A stretch of DNA of 38,522 nucleotides from Nocardia suismassiliense (GCF_900269665.1 NZ_LT985361.1:7176594-7215115), one strand, 5' to 3'; counted from the first letter of the stretch, positions 22,207-30,749 are shown. Translations and numbers: made by a program. The notes: a model not told the origin generated them from the letters alone.

Positions 22207-23828
22207 CACTTGTTTCCCTTCTGCCGCAGCACATATCGCTGCACCTTGCCGCTCGGCGTCTTCGGCAGACTCGCCACGAAGTGCACGGTGCGCGGGTAGG
22301 CGTGGGCGGCGAACTTCTTCTTCACCAGATCCTGCAGCTCGGCCTCCAGCTCGACGCTACCTTCGAACCCGTTGCGCAACACCACGAATGCCTCGAGCAC
22401 CTCGCCGCGCAGTTCGTCGGGCATGCCGACCACCGCCGCCTCGGCGACCTGGTCGTGCAACACCAGCACGCTCTCCACCTCGAACGGGCCGATCCGGTAA
22501 CCGGCCATGATGATCACGTCGTCGTCGCGGGCGGAGAAGCGGAAGAAGCCGTTCGCGTCCTGTGAGCCGGCGTCGCCGGTGAGGTACCAGCGGCCGTCTG
22601 AGGTGTAGCGCTGGGCGGTGCGCTCGGGGGCGTTGAGATAACCGAGAAACCAGAGCAGCGGGCTGTTTTCGGTGTCGATGGCCACCCGGCCGAGCTCGCC
22701 GGTGGGCGCGATGGTGTCGCTGTCATCGGACAGCACCGCACACGTCCACCCGGGCAGCGCCCGGCCCATCGAGCCGGCCGGGACCTCGGCGTCGAGCGCC
22801 TCGTGCCAGGAGTTGCAGATCAGCATGCCGTGCTCGGTCTGCCCGTAGTGGTCGCGCACGGCGACACCCAGATGTTCCCGTGACCACGCGACGACGTCGG
22901 GCGTCAGCGGTTCACCGGCGGACGAGGCTCGCCGCAGTGCGGCATGCATCGACGCGCCTGTGCTGTCGGCGCGCAGCGCGCGATACACCGTCGGGGCGGC
23001 GGTGAAGTTGGTGACGCCGAAGCGTTCCAGCACCTGCCAGGTGAGCGTCGGCGAGAACGCGGCGTGCAACAGGATGCTGCGCACACCGCTGGCCAGCGGC
23101 GCCATGATCGCCCAGTACAGGCCATAGGCCCAGCCCGGATCGGCCGCGTTCCAGAAGACGTCGTCCGCGCGCACGTCCAGCGCGAACTCCTGATACGCCT
23201 GGAACGACGCGAGCGCGCGCAACGGAATCGGCACGCCCTTGGGCGTTCCGGTGGTGCCGCTGGTGAACAGCTCGACCAGCAGACCGTCGCCGCCGATCAC
23301 CGCCGCCGGTTCGTGCTGCGCGTCTTCGGCGAGCAGATCCAGCATGCCCAGCGTGCCCTCGGGCGCGTCACCGCTGACGATGAGCTGCCACGGCGGGTCC
23401 GCGGGCATATCGGGGCCGGGCGCCAGTTTGACCGCTTGATCGGCATCGGCGATGACGACCGAGGCGCCGCTCGCCTCCAGCCGGAACGCGATGGCCGGCG
23501 GCGCGAACGCGGTGAACAGCGGAACGTGCACCGCACCGCGACGCCAGATCCCGAGCAACGCCACCACCAGATCGGTGGATTTGCCCATCAATGTCGCTAC
23601 CCGGTCGCCCTGCTGGATCCCCAGTTGGGCCAGGCCGGTGGCGAAACGCGCCGAACGTTCCCGCAGTTCGCCGTAGGTGAGATCGATCGAGGACAGGTCG
23701 CGATCGACGATGGTGAAGGCGATCGCATCCGCCGGATGCCGGTCACACAGCAGGTCCGCCGCGCACGCGTCGGGCCGGTCGTACATGGCCAGCAGTTCGC
23801 GCACCCGCGCAGTCAGGTCGGTGCCCAT
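22206..23828 (-). CDS. Acyl-CoA synthetase (medium-chain/acetyl-CoA synthetase-like AMP-binding protein)
   Basis: 540 residues from ATG 23828; GAGGAG lies 8 bases upstream, which rules out the longer frame to 23837. The enzyme joins a carboxylic acid to CoA through an acyl-adenylate. Motifs: P-loop LFTSGTTGTPKGVPIPLRAL, a substrate-pocket region FWNAADPGWAYGLYWAIMAP typical of acetyl/medium-chain synthetases, A5 YGQTEHGML, A7 YLTGDAGSQD, A8 FSARDDDVIIMAGYRIGPFE and A10 KTPSGKVQRY with the catalytic lysine. Substrate chain length cannot be read. Its stop overlaps the fadD start, so the two are one operon, divergent from the GAF-LuxR gene. Confidence 0.88.
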   Translation of the reverse strand: MGTDLTARVRELLAMYDRPDACAADLLCDRHPADAIAFTIVDRDLSSIDLTYGELRERSARFATGLAQLGIQQGDRVATLMGKSTDLVVALLGIWRRGAVHVPLFTAFAPPAIAFRLEASGASVVIADADQAVKLAPGPDMPADPPWQLIVSGDAPEGTLGMLDLLAEDAQHEPAAVIGGDGLLVELFTSGTTGTPKGVPIPLRALASFQAYQEFALDVRADDVFWNAADPGWAYGLYWAIMAPLASGVRSILLHAAFSPTLTWQVLERFGVTNFTAAPTVYRALRADSTGASMHAALRRASSAGEPLTPDVVAWSREHLGVAVRDHYGQTEHGMLICNSWHEALDAEVPAGSMGRALPGWTCAVLSDDSDTIAPTGELGRVAIDTENSPLLWFLGYLNAPERTAQRYTSDGRWYLTGDAGSQDANGFFRFSARDDDVIIMAGYRIGPFEVESVLVLHDQVAEAAVVGMPDELRGEVLEAFVVLRNGFEGSVELEAELQDLVKKKFAAHAYPRTVHFVASLPKTPSGKVQRYVLRQKGNK

Positions 23829-23869
23829 TTCCGCCACTCCTCATCATGATCCAGCTCACCCAATAGGAT

Positions 23870-23891
23870 GTGGGTCACATCGATCACCCAC
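23870..23891. promoter_or_regulatory. Inverted repeat between the synthetase operon and the GAF-LuxR gene
   Basis: Arms GTGGGT and ACCCAC are exact and 10 bases apart, spanning 22 bases of an 87-bp divergent gap. TAGGAT (23864-23869) just before it could be a -10 for the + gene. A LuxR-type dimer could bind here and control both sides; this is inference. Confidence 0.4.
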
Positions 23892-23915
23892 TACCCCCGA
23901 AAAGGGGTGAGTCCC

Positions 23916-24764
23916 ATGACCCACAGTTCACTGTTGCGTCCACGCGACGCCGACGCCTTGCGCGCTGAAATCCGCTGGGTAGCGGGCACAGCGCGGGTGC
24001 CGGTGGCGTTCGGCGGCGAAGTGCACGGTGATGCACTGCTGCTATCAGAATTCGTCGGCACCCTGACCAACGGCCTGCGCGGACTCTCGGTGCTGCGCAC
24101 CTCGGGTCTCGGTGGGCGCGTGATGGATTCCGGCCGCCCCGCCTCGGTCTCGGATTACTTCAACACCTCCAGCATCACCCACCACTACGACGGGCCGGTC
24201 TCCGGCGAAGGGCTGCGCTCGATCGTCGCCGTGCCGGTGGTGGTCGGCCAGCGCTCGCGCGCGGTGCTCTACGCGGCGACGCGTGGTGCGAGCCCGCTGG
24301 GCGATCGCACCGCCGACCTCGTCGTCCAAGCCGGTCGCCGGCTGGCCACCGAGATCGCCATCCGCGATGAGGTGGACCGGCGCCTACGACTGCTCGAGGC
24401 GACCAATCCGGCTTCCGACACCGCGCCCGCCATGGCCGAGGAACTGCGCGACATCCACGCCGAACTGCGCGGCATGGTCCACTCGGCCGACGACCACCTG
24501 CGCAATCGTCTGCACACCGTCTGCGAACGTCTGACGCGCGTGATGGTCGGCGACCCGGCCACGGACGCACCGCACCTGTCCCGCCGCGAGTTGGACGTGC
24601 TCGCCCAGATCGCGCTCGGCTGCACCAATCAGGAAGCCGCCCAACGCCTTTCGGTCGGGCCGGAGACCATCAAGAGCTACCTCCGCAACGCCATGACCAA
24701 GCTGGATGCGCACACCCGCCACGAGGCCGTGGTCACCGCACGCCGGCACGGATTGCTGCCGTAG
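23916..24764 (+). CDS. GAF-domain LuxR-type transcriptional regulator
   Basis: 282 residues from ATG 23916, with AAGGGG upstream. Residues about 20-165 form a GAF-like sensor domain (SVSDYFNTSSITHHYDGPVS, then GLRSIVAVPVVVGQRSRAVL). After a helical linker, residues 225-282 are a LuxR HTH: LSRRELDVLAQIALGCTNQE, AAQRLSVGPETIKSYLRNAM. There is no receiver or kinase, so it probably senses a small ligand directly. It is divergent from two acyl-CoA synthetases, which suggests that it controls them in response to a carboxylic acid or its CoA ester. Ends at a shared terminator with trmD. Confidence 0.85.
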   Translation: MTHSSLLRPRDADALRAEIRWVAGTARVPVAFGGEVHGDALLLSEFVGTLTNGLRGLSVLRTSGLGGRVMDSGRPASVSDYFNTSSITHHYDGPVSGEGLRSIVAVPVVVGQRSRAVLYAATRGASPLGDRTADLVVQAGRRLATEIAIRDEVDRRLRLLEATNPASDTAPAMAEELRDIHAELRGMVHSADDHLRNRLHTVCERLTRVMVGDPATDAPHLSRRELDVLAQIALGCTNQEAAQRLSVGPETIKSYLRNAMTKLDAHTRHEAVVTARRHGLLP

Positions 24765-24766
24765 AC

Positions 24767-24791
24767 AGGTGCTCTCGACGCGAGAGCACCT
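24767..24791. terminator. Bidirectional hairpin between the GAF-LuxR gene and trmD
   Basis: Arms AGGTGCTCTCG and CGAGAGCACCT are perfect over 11 bp with a 3-base loop. It lies 2 bases after the LuxR stop and 12 bases beyond the trmD stop, so it serves both convergent messages. Confidence 0.8.
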
Positions 24792-24803
24792 TCGGCGGCG
24801 GAT

Positions 24804-25490
24804 TCAGTCGGTGTCGGGAAGCAGGTCCGGGCGGCGGGCGCGGGTGCGCTCGAGCGATTGCTCGTGGCGCCACGCGGCCACCTTGGCGTGGTCGCCGGAC
24901 AGCAGCACCGAGGGGACCTCGAGGTCGCGCCAGACGACCGGGCGGGTATAGCTGGGACCTTCGAGCAGACCGTCGGAGAACGAATCCTCTTGGTGGGATT
25001 GCTGATTGCCGAGAACACCCGGCAGCAGACGGACGACGGCTTCGGTCATGACGAGCACGGCGGCCTCGCCACCGATGAGCACGTAGTCGCCGATGCTGAC
25101 CTCTTCGACGCGCACTCGGCGGGCGGCGTCGTCGAAGACGCGCTGATCGATGCCTTCGTAGCGGCCGCAGGCGAAAACAAGGTGGTCCTCGGCGGCCCAG
25201 CGGTGCGCGGTCTCCTGGGTGAACGGGACACCGGCGGGTGTCGGAACGACCAGCAGCGCGTCGTCGGGGCAGACCTCGTCGAGAGCGTCACCCCAGACCG
25301 TCGGCTTCATGACCATGCCCGGACCGCCGCCATACGGCGAATCGTCGACGGACTTGTGCACGTCGTGGGTCCAGCGGCGCAGGTCGTGCACGTCCAGCGC
25401 GAGCAGGCCCTTGTCGATTGCCTTGCCCAGCAACGCCGTTCGCAGCGGCTCCAGGTATTCCGGGAAGATCGTGACGACATCGAGTTTCAC
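24804..25490 (-). CDS. trmD: tRNA (guanine-N1)-methyltransferase TrmD
   Basis: 228 residues from ATG 25490. TrmD makes m1G37 in tRNAs that read CNN codons and prevents frameshifting. It begins MKLDVVTIFPEYLEPLRTAL as usual, has SVDDSPYGGGPGMVMKP, and shows the SPOUT trefoil-knot motifs FACGRYEGIDQR and SIGDYVLIGGEAAVLVMTEA, followed by LLPGVLGNQQSHQEDSF and the C-terminal helical domain. Length matches. Last gene of the rpsP operon, 7 bases after rimM. Confidence 0.96.
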   Translation of the reverse strand: MKLDVVTIFPEYLEPLRTALLGKAIDKGLLALDVHDLRRWTHDVHKSVDDSPYGGGPGMVMKPTVWGDALDEVCPDDALLVVPTPAGVPFTQETAHRWAAEDHLVFACGRYEGIDQRVFDDAARRVRVEEVSIGDYVLIGGEAAVLVMTEAVVRLLPGVLGNQQSHQEDSFSDGLLEGPSYTRPVVWRDLEVPSVLLSGDHAKVAAWRHEQSLERTRARRPDLLPDTD

Positions 25491-25497
25491 GCCGACC

Positions 25498-26022
25498 TCA
25501 TTCCGGATCGAGGAGTCCTTCGGGCGGATCGATGACGATCAGCCGCTCCGCAAGGGACACCGTTGGCACGATGGCGGTGACGAAGGGAATCAGGATCTCC
25601 CGGCCGTCTTCCGCGGCGGTCACCGAAAGCAGTTCTCCCGCAGCGGAATGCAGTACTTCGCGCACGGTGCCGACCACGGTCTCGTCGGTGAGCTGGACGG
25701 TCAGCCCCTCGAGTTCGTGGTCGTAGTACTCGTCCGGGTCGTCGGACGGCGGCAGCTCTTCGCTGTCCACCACGAACAGCGTGCCGCGCAACGCGGCGGC
25801 CGCGTCCCGGTCGGCGACACCGGCGAGAAACACCAGAAGCCGGCCCGAGTGCTCTCGGGCCGACTCCACGGTGAAGTCGCGGACTTCGGTGGATCGCGGC
25901 AGCCGACCGCGCAGCGTGCTGCCCGGCGCGAACCGGGCCGCGGGATCGTCGGTGCGTATCTCGACGACCAGTTCACCGCGCACGCCGTGCGACTTGGCGA
26001 CCCGTCCTACGACAAGTTCCAT
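25498..26022 (-). CDS. rimM: 16S rRNA processing protein RimM
   Basis: 174 residues from ATG 26022, directly abutting khpA. RimM binds the 30S head and assists late maturation together with uS19. The RimM barrel starts ELVVGRVAKSHGVRGELVV; the PRC-barrel half follows YYDHELEGLTV and includes GREILIPFVTAIVP and the closing VIDPPEGLLD. Length and order rpsP-khpA-rimM-trmD are as in other actinobacteria. Confidence 0.95.
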   Translation of the reverse strand: MELVVGRVAKSHGVRGELVVEIRTDDPAARFAPGSTLRGRLPRSTEVRDFTVESAREHSGRLLVFLAGVADRDAAAALRGTLFVVDSEELPPSDDPDEYYDHELEGLTVQLTDETVVGTVREVLHSAAGELLSVTAAEDGREILIPFVTAIVPTVSLAERLIVIDPPEGLLDPE

Positions 26023-26265
26023 CTACTGATCGGTGTCGACCACGTCGACCCGGATGCCCCGGCCGCCGATGCCGGCGACGAGGGTGCGCAGCGCGGTCGC
26101 GGTACGACCGCCGCGACCGATCACCTTGCCCAGGTCGTCGGGGTGCACATGCACCTCGACGGTGCGTCCGCGGCGGCCGGTGATCAGCTCGACGCGCACG
26201 TCATCGGGATTGGCGACGATGCCGCGAACCAAATGTTCGACGGCATCGGCGACGACAGCGCTCAT
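26023..26265 (-). CDS. khpA: KH-domain RNA-binding protein KhpA
   Basis: 80 residues from ATG 26265, which overlaps the rpsP stop by one base (TAATG). KhpA binds RNA, usually with KhpB, and affects cell elongation in Gram-positives. Its single KH domain has the GxxG loop in GKVIGRGGRTATALRTLV. Placement between rpsP and rimM is conserved. Confidence 0.93.
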   Translation of the reverse strand: MSAVVADAVEHLVRGIVANPDDVRVELITGRRGRTVEVHVHPDDLGKVIGRGGRTATALRTLVAGIGGRGIRVDVVDTDQ

Positions 26266-26702
26266 TACTCGGAGGCCTCAGCAGCGGCGGGCGCCTCGGC
26301 GGCCTCTTCCTTCTTGGCGGCCTTCTTCTTCGGGGTGACGGCCTCGTTGGTCGGGGCGTTGTCGGCGGCGGCCAGCGCGGCGTTGAACAGGTCCAGCTTG
26401 GAGGTCTTCTCCGCCTTGGTCTTCAGGGTGCCCTCGGTGCCCGGCAGGCCCTTGAACTTCTGCCAGTCGCCGGTGATCTCCAGCAGGCGCTGGACGGGCT
26501 CGGTCGGCTGCGCGCCGACACTCAGCCAGTACTGAGCGCGCTCGGAATCGATCTCGATGAGCGACGGCTCTTCCTTCGGGTGGTACAGGCCGATGGACTC
26601 GATGGACCGGCCGTCCCGGCGGGTGCGCGCGTCGGCGACGACGATGCGGTACTGCGGGTTGCGGATCTTGCCCAGGCGGGTGAGCTTGATGCGAACAGCC
26701 AT
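26265..26702 (-). CDS. rpsP: 30S ribosomal protein S16 (bS16) with Ala/Lys/Glu-rich tail
   Basis: 145 residues from ATG 26702. The first 85 residues are bS16: MAVRIKLTRLGKIRNPQYRI, then IESIGLYHPKEEP and YWLSVGAQPTEPVQRLLEIT. A tail of about 40 residues follows, ending with alternating Lys and Ala/Glu (TPKKKAAKKEEAAEAPAAAE), as is common in actinobacterial bS16. It is the first gene of the rpsP-khpA-rimM-trmD operon, in which the genes overlap or nearly touch. Confidence 0.96.
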   Translation of the reverse strand: MAVRIKLTRLGKIRNPQYRIVVADARTRRDGRSIESIGLYHPKEEPSLIEIDSERAQYWLSVGAQPTEPVQRLLEITGDWQKFKGLPGTEGTLKTKAEKTSKLDLFNAALAAADNAPTNEAVTPKKKAAKKEEAAEAPAAAEASE

Positions 26703-26849
26703 GCTTGTTCTGCCTCTTTCGTAGGTTGGTCACGGCGCAATTCAGCGACCCGCACGGTCTGCGAGCCCGGTTTAGCGCATGGAGTGTGTGACCGCCGCGC
26801 GGTACGTAACCGGAGACGGGCTGACACTTGTCCGGAAGGACGGTTGTTC

Positions 26850-26883
26850 ATTGTGCCAGATGGGTCACCGCCACCAGAAATCG
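26850..26883 (-). promoter_or_regulatory. rpsP operon promoter, shared design with the rplS promoter
   Basis: Minus strand: CGATTT (26883-26878), 22 bases, CACAAT (26855-26850) within ATCTGGCACAAT. The 12-mer is identical to that before rplS. The implied leader to ATG 26702 is about 140 bases. Confidence 0.55.
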
Positions 26884-26901
26884 CACCCTGGAGACAGGCG
26901 C

Positions 26902-27453
26902 CTACGGCCGCCGGTAGCGCAGCAGCACCACCCCGGAGTTGAACGGTTGCGTCTCGACCAGGCGCAACGAGGGGATACGCGCAGCGTCGGCGAACAATCG
27001 CCGGCCTGTGCCCTGGACCACCGGGTAGACGAACAGACGGTACTCGTCGACCAGATCGGCGGCGATCAGGGCGTGCACCAGCTGGATGCTGCCGGTCGCG
27101 ACGATGTCCTTGCCCGGCTGCTCGCGCACCGCGTGCAGCTCGTCGATGCCGCGCAGGATCACCGTGTTCTCCCACTCCGGGTCTTCGAGGGTGCTCGTTA
27201 CGACGTATTTCGTCGACTTGTTCAGGTGGTCGGTGACGCCGGTCGGGTCATCGGTCTGCTTCGGCCAGTACCCGCGCATCTCCTCGAAGGAGACCCGGCC
27301 GAACAGCACCGCGTCGGAGTTCGCCATGTGCGTGCCCAGCACCGCCGTGAGGTCGGACTGATCCACCCCGTCGGCGTTGGCCACGGCGAACCAGTCCGCA
27401 GCCTCGATCACGCCGTCCAGGGTGATGTTCTCGGTCACTATCAGATCCCGCAT
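26902..27453 (-). CDS. Dihydrofolate reductase-family protein (RibD C-terminal domain)
   Basis: 183 residues from ATG 27453, with GGCAGGAG just upstream. One RibD_C/DHFR-like domain: MRDLIVTENITLDGVIEAA, then LFGRVSFEEMRGYWP, KYVVTSTLEDPEW and DIVATGSIQLVHALIAADLV with a nucleotide-binding look, and EYRLFVYPVVQGTGRRLF. Such stand-alone proteins resemble YyaP/YwjB and bind NADPH; substrates are unknown and they are not the DHFR of folate metabolism. No operon partner; 95 bases to the methyltransferase gene on the same strand. Confidence 0.85.
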   Translation of the reverse strand: MRDLIVTENITLDGVIEAADWFAVANADGVDQSDLTAVLGTHMANSDAVLFGRVSFEEMRGYWPKQTDDPTGVTDHLNKSTKYVVTSTLEDPEWENTVILRGIDELHAVREQPGKDIVATGSIQLVHALIAADLVDEYRLFVYPVVQGTGRRLFADAARIPSLRLVETQPFNSGVVLLRYRRP

Positions 27454-27548
27454 CGCTGCTCCTGCCGGTCGGGAATGCGTCTGCTACTGAAGACGTGCCG
27501 CGCCAATCGGATTCATCGGTGCCGCGGGTTTTCCGCCGTGCCTCGCGC

Positions 27549-28295
27549 TCACGTCGCGGGCGGCGCCTCGGCAGTGAGCGCGTGCGTCTTCGTCCATGGC
27601 CCGCCCCACCACAGCTGCCAGCCGAGGGTGCGCGCGGTGAGCGTCTCCGCACCGTTCGCAGACAACGTGGACTCGTATTCGCCGGTCCGGCCGATGTCGA
27701 CCAGCACGAGGTGCCCGCCGGGGCGCAGCACCCGCAGTGCCTCGCGCACGGCGGCGGCCCGGCGCGCAGGGGCTTTGATGTTGTGGATGGCGAGGCTGGA
27801 GACGATCACGTCGAACTCGCCGTCGCGGAACGGCAGGGCGGTCATGTCACCGGTGTGTAGTTCGATGCGATCGGCGACATTTTCGGCCACGGCGTTCCGC
27901 TCGGTGGTTGCCAAGCTGTTGCCGGACTGGTCGACCGAGCGCCACAGGTCGATGCCGACCGCGCGCCCTTTCGGCAGTCGCTTGGCAGCGGCCAGCAGCA
28001 CCGCGCCGCGACCGCAGCCGAGGTCGAGCAGGCGCTCGTCGCCGCGCAGCCTGAGATCGTCGAGTAGGCGCTCCCAGGCGCGGAACTTTCCGCGCCGACT
28101 CGCGTGGAGAAACAGTGCGAACTGCGCGCCCATAACGAGACCGCCCAGCAGGGTCAGCCACGCCGGTGCGGCATTGCCGACCGCCGCGTTGCCGACGGCG
28201 GCCGCGAGAAAGCCGACCGCGAGGACACCCAATGTGAGCATGACCGGCGGCGCGTCGAAGCCGTAGGACGCGCGCCGCGGTGTGGTCGTCGTCAC
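27549..28295 (-). CDS. Membrane-anchored class I SAM-dependent methyltransferase
   Basis: 248 residues from GTG 28295. Two hydrophobic segments at about residues 18-38 and 45-63 anchor the protein. The catalytic domain has motif I LLDLGCGRGAVLLAAA, an acidic residue after AVGIDLW, HTGDMTALPF, FDVIVSSLAIHNI and LRVLRPGGHLVLVD, a Methyltransf_11/25 layout. The IHNI motif is like enzymes acting on quinones, sterols or lipids, but the substrate is not known. TAGAAT 7 bases before the GTG points to a leaderless message. Confidence 0.83.
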   Translation of the reverse strand: MTTTTPRRASYGFDAPPVMLTLGVLAVGFLAAAVGNAAVGNAAPAWLTLLGGLVMGAQFALFLHASRRGKFRAWERLLDDLRLRGDERLLDLGCGRGAVLLAAAKRLPKGRAVGIDLWRSVDQSGNSLATTERNAVAENVADRIELHTGDMTALPFRDGEFDVIVSSLAIHNIKAPARRAAAVREALRVLRPGGHLVLVDIGRTGEYESTLSANGAETLTARTLGWQLWWGGPWTKTHALTAEAPPAT

Positions 28296-28302
28296 GAACC
28301 CA

Positions 28303-28308
28303 ATTCTA
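28303..28308 (-). promoter_or_regulatory. -10 element of the methyltransferase gene (leaderless)
   Basis: TAGAAT on the minus strand is a good TAnnnT match, 7 bases from GTG 28295; no ribosome binding site is present. Confidence 0.5.
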
Positions 28309-28357
28309 TCGAGCCCAGAAGTTTTCGCGCCCCAACACTTTTCAGGGCGTTCGATAC

Positions 28358-29341
28358 TCAGCGGACCAGCGGAGCAAGAGTGCGTCCGGCGAGCGCGACC
28401 GCGCCGGGCTCGTGACCGTTGGTCACCATGTTCACGATGATGCCCTGCACACCGTGGTCGAGCACCCTGGTCTGCAACTGTTCGGCAACCTCGTCAGGGG
28501 TGCCGACGAACTGACGATCAGCGATGGTCTGCTCGCGTTCCTCCTCGGACAACGTGGACAGATCGATATCGATGCCGCGCAAGAAGTCCCGTTGCTGTGC
28601 GCGCGCCTGGTCGCCGTCCTCGTCGACCATCAGGAAGCACAGGTAACTGACCTCCAGCGTGGCCGGATCACGGTCGATCTCGGCGCAGCGCTGATGCAGC
28701 GCCGCCATCTTCCGCGGCAGCTCCGAGGCATTGCAGATGATGTTGAGGTGGTCGGCATGGCGGGCGGCCAGCGCGAAGGTCTTCTTCTCCCCCGCGCCGC
28801 CGAGCATGATCGGCAGATCGTCGCGCAGCCGCGGCTCGTTGATGGCGTCGTCGGTGTGATACCACTTGCCGTCGAAGGTGGAACGCTTGCCGCGCAGCAT
28901 CGGCTCGATGATCTGCAACGCCTCGCCGAGCCGCTCGAAACGCTCGGTGAAGGTACCGAATTCGAAGCCATAGGACTTGTGCTCGAGCTCGAACCAGCCC
29001 GCACCGATGCCGAGAATCGCGCGACCGGCACTGACCAGATCGAGCGTGGTGACGGTCTTCGCGAGCAAAGCCGGATTGCGGTAGGTATTGCCGGTGACCA
29101 ACGCGGACAATTGAATTCGCTCCGTCGACGCGGCGATTCCGGCCAGCGCGGTATAGGCCTCCAGCATCGGATCTTCGGGTTCACCGAGGCCGGGCAACTG
29201 ATAGAAATGGTCCATCACGAACACCGTGTCGAACCCCGCCGCCTCGGCCTCCCTGGCCTGCGCGACAACGGTCGGGAACAACTCGCGAACTGGCTGGCCG
29301 TAACTGAAGTTGGGCATCTGATAACCGAGGCGAATGCTCAT
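28358..29341 (-). CDS. LLM-class F420-dependent oxidoreductase
   Basis: 327 residues from ATG 29341; the frame continues to 29458 without conserved sequence. Family members use F420 or FMN in a TIM barrel. It begins MSIRLGYQMPNFSYGQPVRE and shows FDTVFVMDHFYQLPGLGEPE, LSALVTGNTYRNPALLAKTV, TTLDLVSAGRAILGIGAGWF and PIMLGGAGEKKTFALAARHA, all typical of the F420 (TIGR03560-like) branch. The reaction is unknown. It is downstream of the amidohydrolase gene (82 bases) on the same strand; both may act on the same small molecule, but this is only proximity. Confidence 0.88.
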   Translation of the reverse strand: MSIRLGYQMPNFSYGQPVRELFPTVVAQAREAEAAGFDTVFVMDHFYQLPGLGEPEDPMLEAYTALAGIAASTERIQLSALVTGNTYRNPALLAKTVTTLDLVSAGRAILGIGAGWFELEHKSYGFEFGTFTERFERLGEALQIIEPMLRGKRSTFDGKWYHTDDAINEPRLRDDLPIMLGGAGEKKTFALAARHADHLNIICNASELPRKMAALHQRCAEIDRDPATLEVSYLCFLMVDEDGDQARAQQRDFLRGIDIDLSTLSEEEREQTIADRQFVGTPDEVAEQLQTRVLDHGVQGIIVNMVTNGHEPGAVALAGRTLAPLVR

Positions 29342-29423
29342 ATCCCGTGACCCTACGCGGGCACCCGAGACGCGATCATGATCACGGGAAAATGGTGGCG
29401 GTAATCGCACGGCCGCCGATCGA

Positions 29424-30518
29424 CTACCGGTGGCCGGTGACGGGCGTGTGGTCGGCATACAAGCGGCCGCGGAGAATTACCGCATACGGAGTGGTGAGCG
29501 TCTCCGGATTACTGCGCGGATCTTCTTGGTAGACAACGAAGTCGGCAGGGGCACCGTGTTCGATGCTGGGACGACCGAGCCACGTGCGGGCGTTCCAGGA
29601 GGCGGCGCCGAGCGCGTCGTGCGCGGACAGGCCCGCTCCGGACAGCGCGGTGATCTCATCGGCGATACGACCGTGCCGGATGGAACCGCCCGCGTCGGTG
29701 CCGGCGAAGATGGGCACGCCCGCGTCGTGCGCGTTGGCCACGGTGCCGCGGACCCGGCGATGCAGGTCGCGCATGTGCGCGGCATAGGTGGGGAATTTGC
29801 CTGCGCTGTCGGCGATTTCGGGGAAGGTGTCGATATTGACGAGGGTCGGCACGAGGGCGGTGCCGTGCTCCACCATCATCTCGATGGTGTCATCGGTGAG
29901 GCCGGTGCCGTGCTCGAGGCAGTCGATGCCCGCGTCGATCAGGCCGGGCAGCGCGTCCTCGCCGAAGACGTGAGCGGTGACGCGGGCGCCGTTGGCGTGG
30001 GCGGCGGCGATCGCCTCCTTGAGGATGGCGTCGCTCCACAGCGGACGCAGGTCGCCGACGGAGCGATCGATCCAGTCGCCGACGATCTTCACCCAGCCGT
30101 CGCCGAAGCGAGCCTGCTCGGCGACGATCTCCGGCAGGTCGCGCTCGTCGTCGAGCTCGATGCCGAGCTCGCGGATGTAGCGGCGCGGGCGGGCGATGTG
30201 GCGGCCCGCGCGGATGATCCGCGGCAGTTCCTCGTGGTCATCTATGAATCGGGTGTCGATGGGCGAGCCGGCGTCGCGCAGCAGCAGCGCACCGGCGTCG
30301 CGTTCGGTCTCGGCCTGCGCGATGGCGCCGTCGTGATCCTCGTCGCCGCCGCCGTAGCGGATCCCGACGTGGCAGTGCGCGTCGACCAGGCCGGGCACGA
30401 TCCACCCTGTGCGGCACAGTGTTTCAGCGCCGGGCACCGGTTCGAACGACACCAGCCCGTCCCGCACCCACAGATCGCGGACTTCCTCCCCGGGGAGAAC
30501 CACACCTCGCAGATGCAC
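29424..30518 (-). CDS. Amidohydrolase family protein (metal-dependent hydrolase)
   Basis: 364 residues from GTG 30518, with GGAGG 5 bases upstream. The TIM-barrel metal site is complete: H48 and H50 (DAHCHVG), bridging K144 (WVKIVGD), H183 (TAHVFG), H203 (LEHGTG) and D275 (AGTDAGG), a binuclear Zn arrangement of the imidazolonepropionase/Xaa-Pro-dipeptidase-like group. The C-terminal strand DFVVYQEDPRSNPETL closes the composite beta-sandwich. M. tuberculosis has amidohydrolases in this same ffh neighbourhood, so it probably belongs to the conserved set. Substrate unknown. Confidence 0.88.
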   Translation of the reverse strand: MHLRGVVLPGEEVRDLWVRDGLVSFEPVPGAETLCRTGWIVPGLVDAHCHVGIRYGGGDEDHDGAIAQAETERDAGALLLRDAGSPIDTRFIDDHEELPRIIRAGRHIARPRRYIRELGIELDDERDLPEIVAEQARFGDGWVKIVGDWIDRSVGDLRPLWSDAILKEAIAAAHANGARVTAHVFGEDALPGLIDAGIDCLEHGTGLTDDTIEMMVEHGTALVPTLVNIDTFPEIADSAGKFPTYAAHMRDLHRRVRGTVANAHDAGVPIFAGTDAGGSIRHGRIADEITALSGAGLSAHDALGAASWNARTWLGRPSIEHGAPADFVVYQEDPRSNPETLTTPYAVILRGRLYADHTPVTGHR

Positions 30519-30706
30519 AGCAACCTCCAGACGACGTCGGCTGCCTCCAACCTAACGTCCACGCCCCCTGACAGTCACGCATCAACCTCAGTCGACGGCG
30601 GCCGCGCCGATAACTGCATGCGCCGAGGGGTCGGCCCAGCGGCGCGAGATGAGGCGCGGCATGCGAAGAGGCGACGCACAGCGGGCCCGCCTGCGAAACG
30701 AAACAC

Positions 30707-30737
30707 CGCCCCGCACCGGCGATCTCGGTGCGGGGCG
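30707..30737 (-). terminator. Terminator of ffh
   Basis: Arms CGCCCCGCACCG and CGGTGCGGGGCG pair perfectly over 12 bp with a 7-base loop, 13 bases after the ffh stop. The minus strand continues GTGTTTCGTTTCG, a partly T-rich tail. The rest of 30519-30749 shows no other feature. Confidence 0.8.
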
Positions 30738-30749
30738 GCGTTCGGGCGT

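Noticed and set aside
20680..22299. 539-residue + strand open frame
   Set aside because: Antisense shadow of the fadD gene with low-complexity R/H/G-rich sequence.
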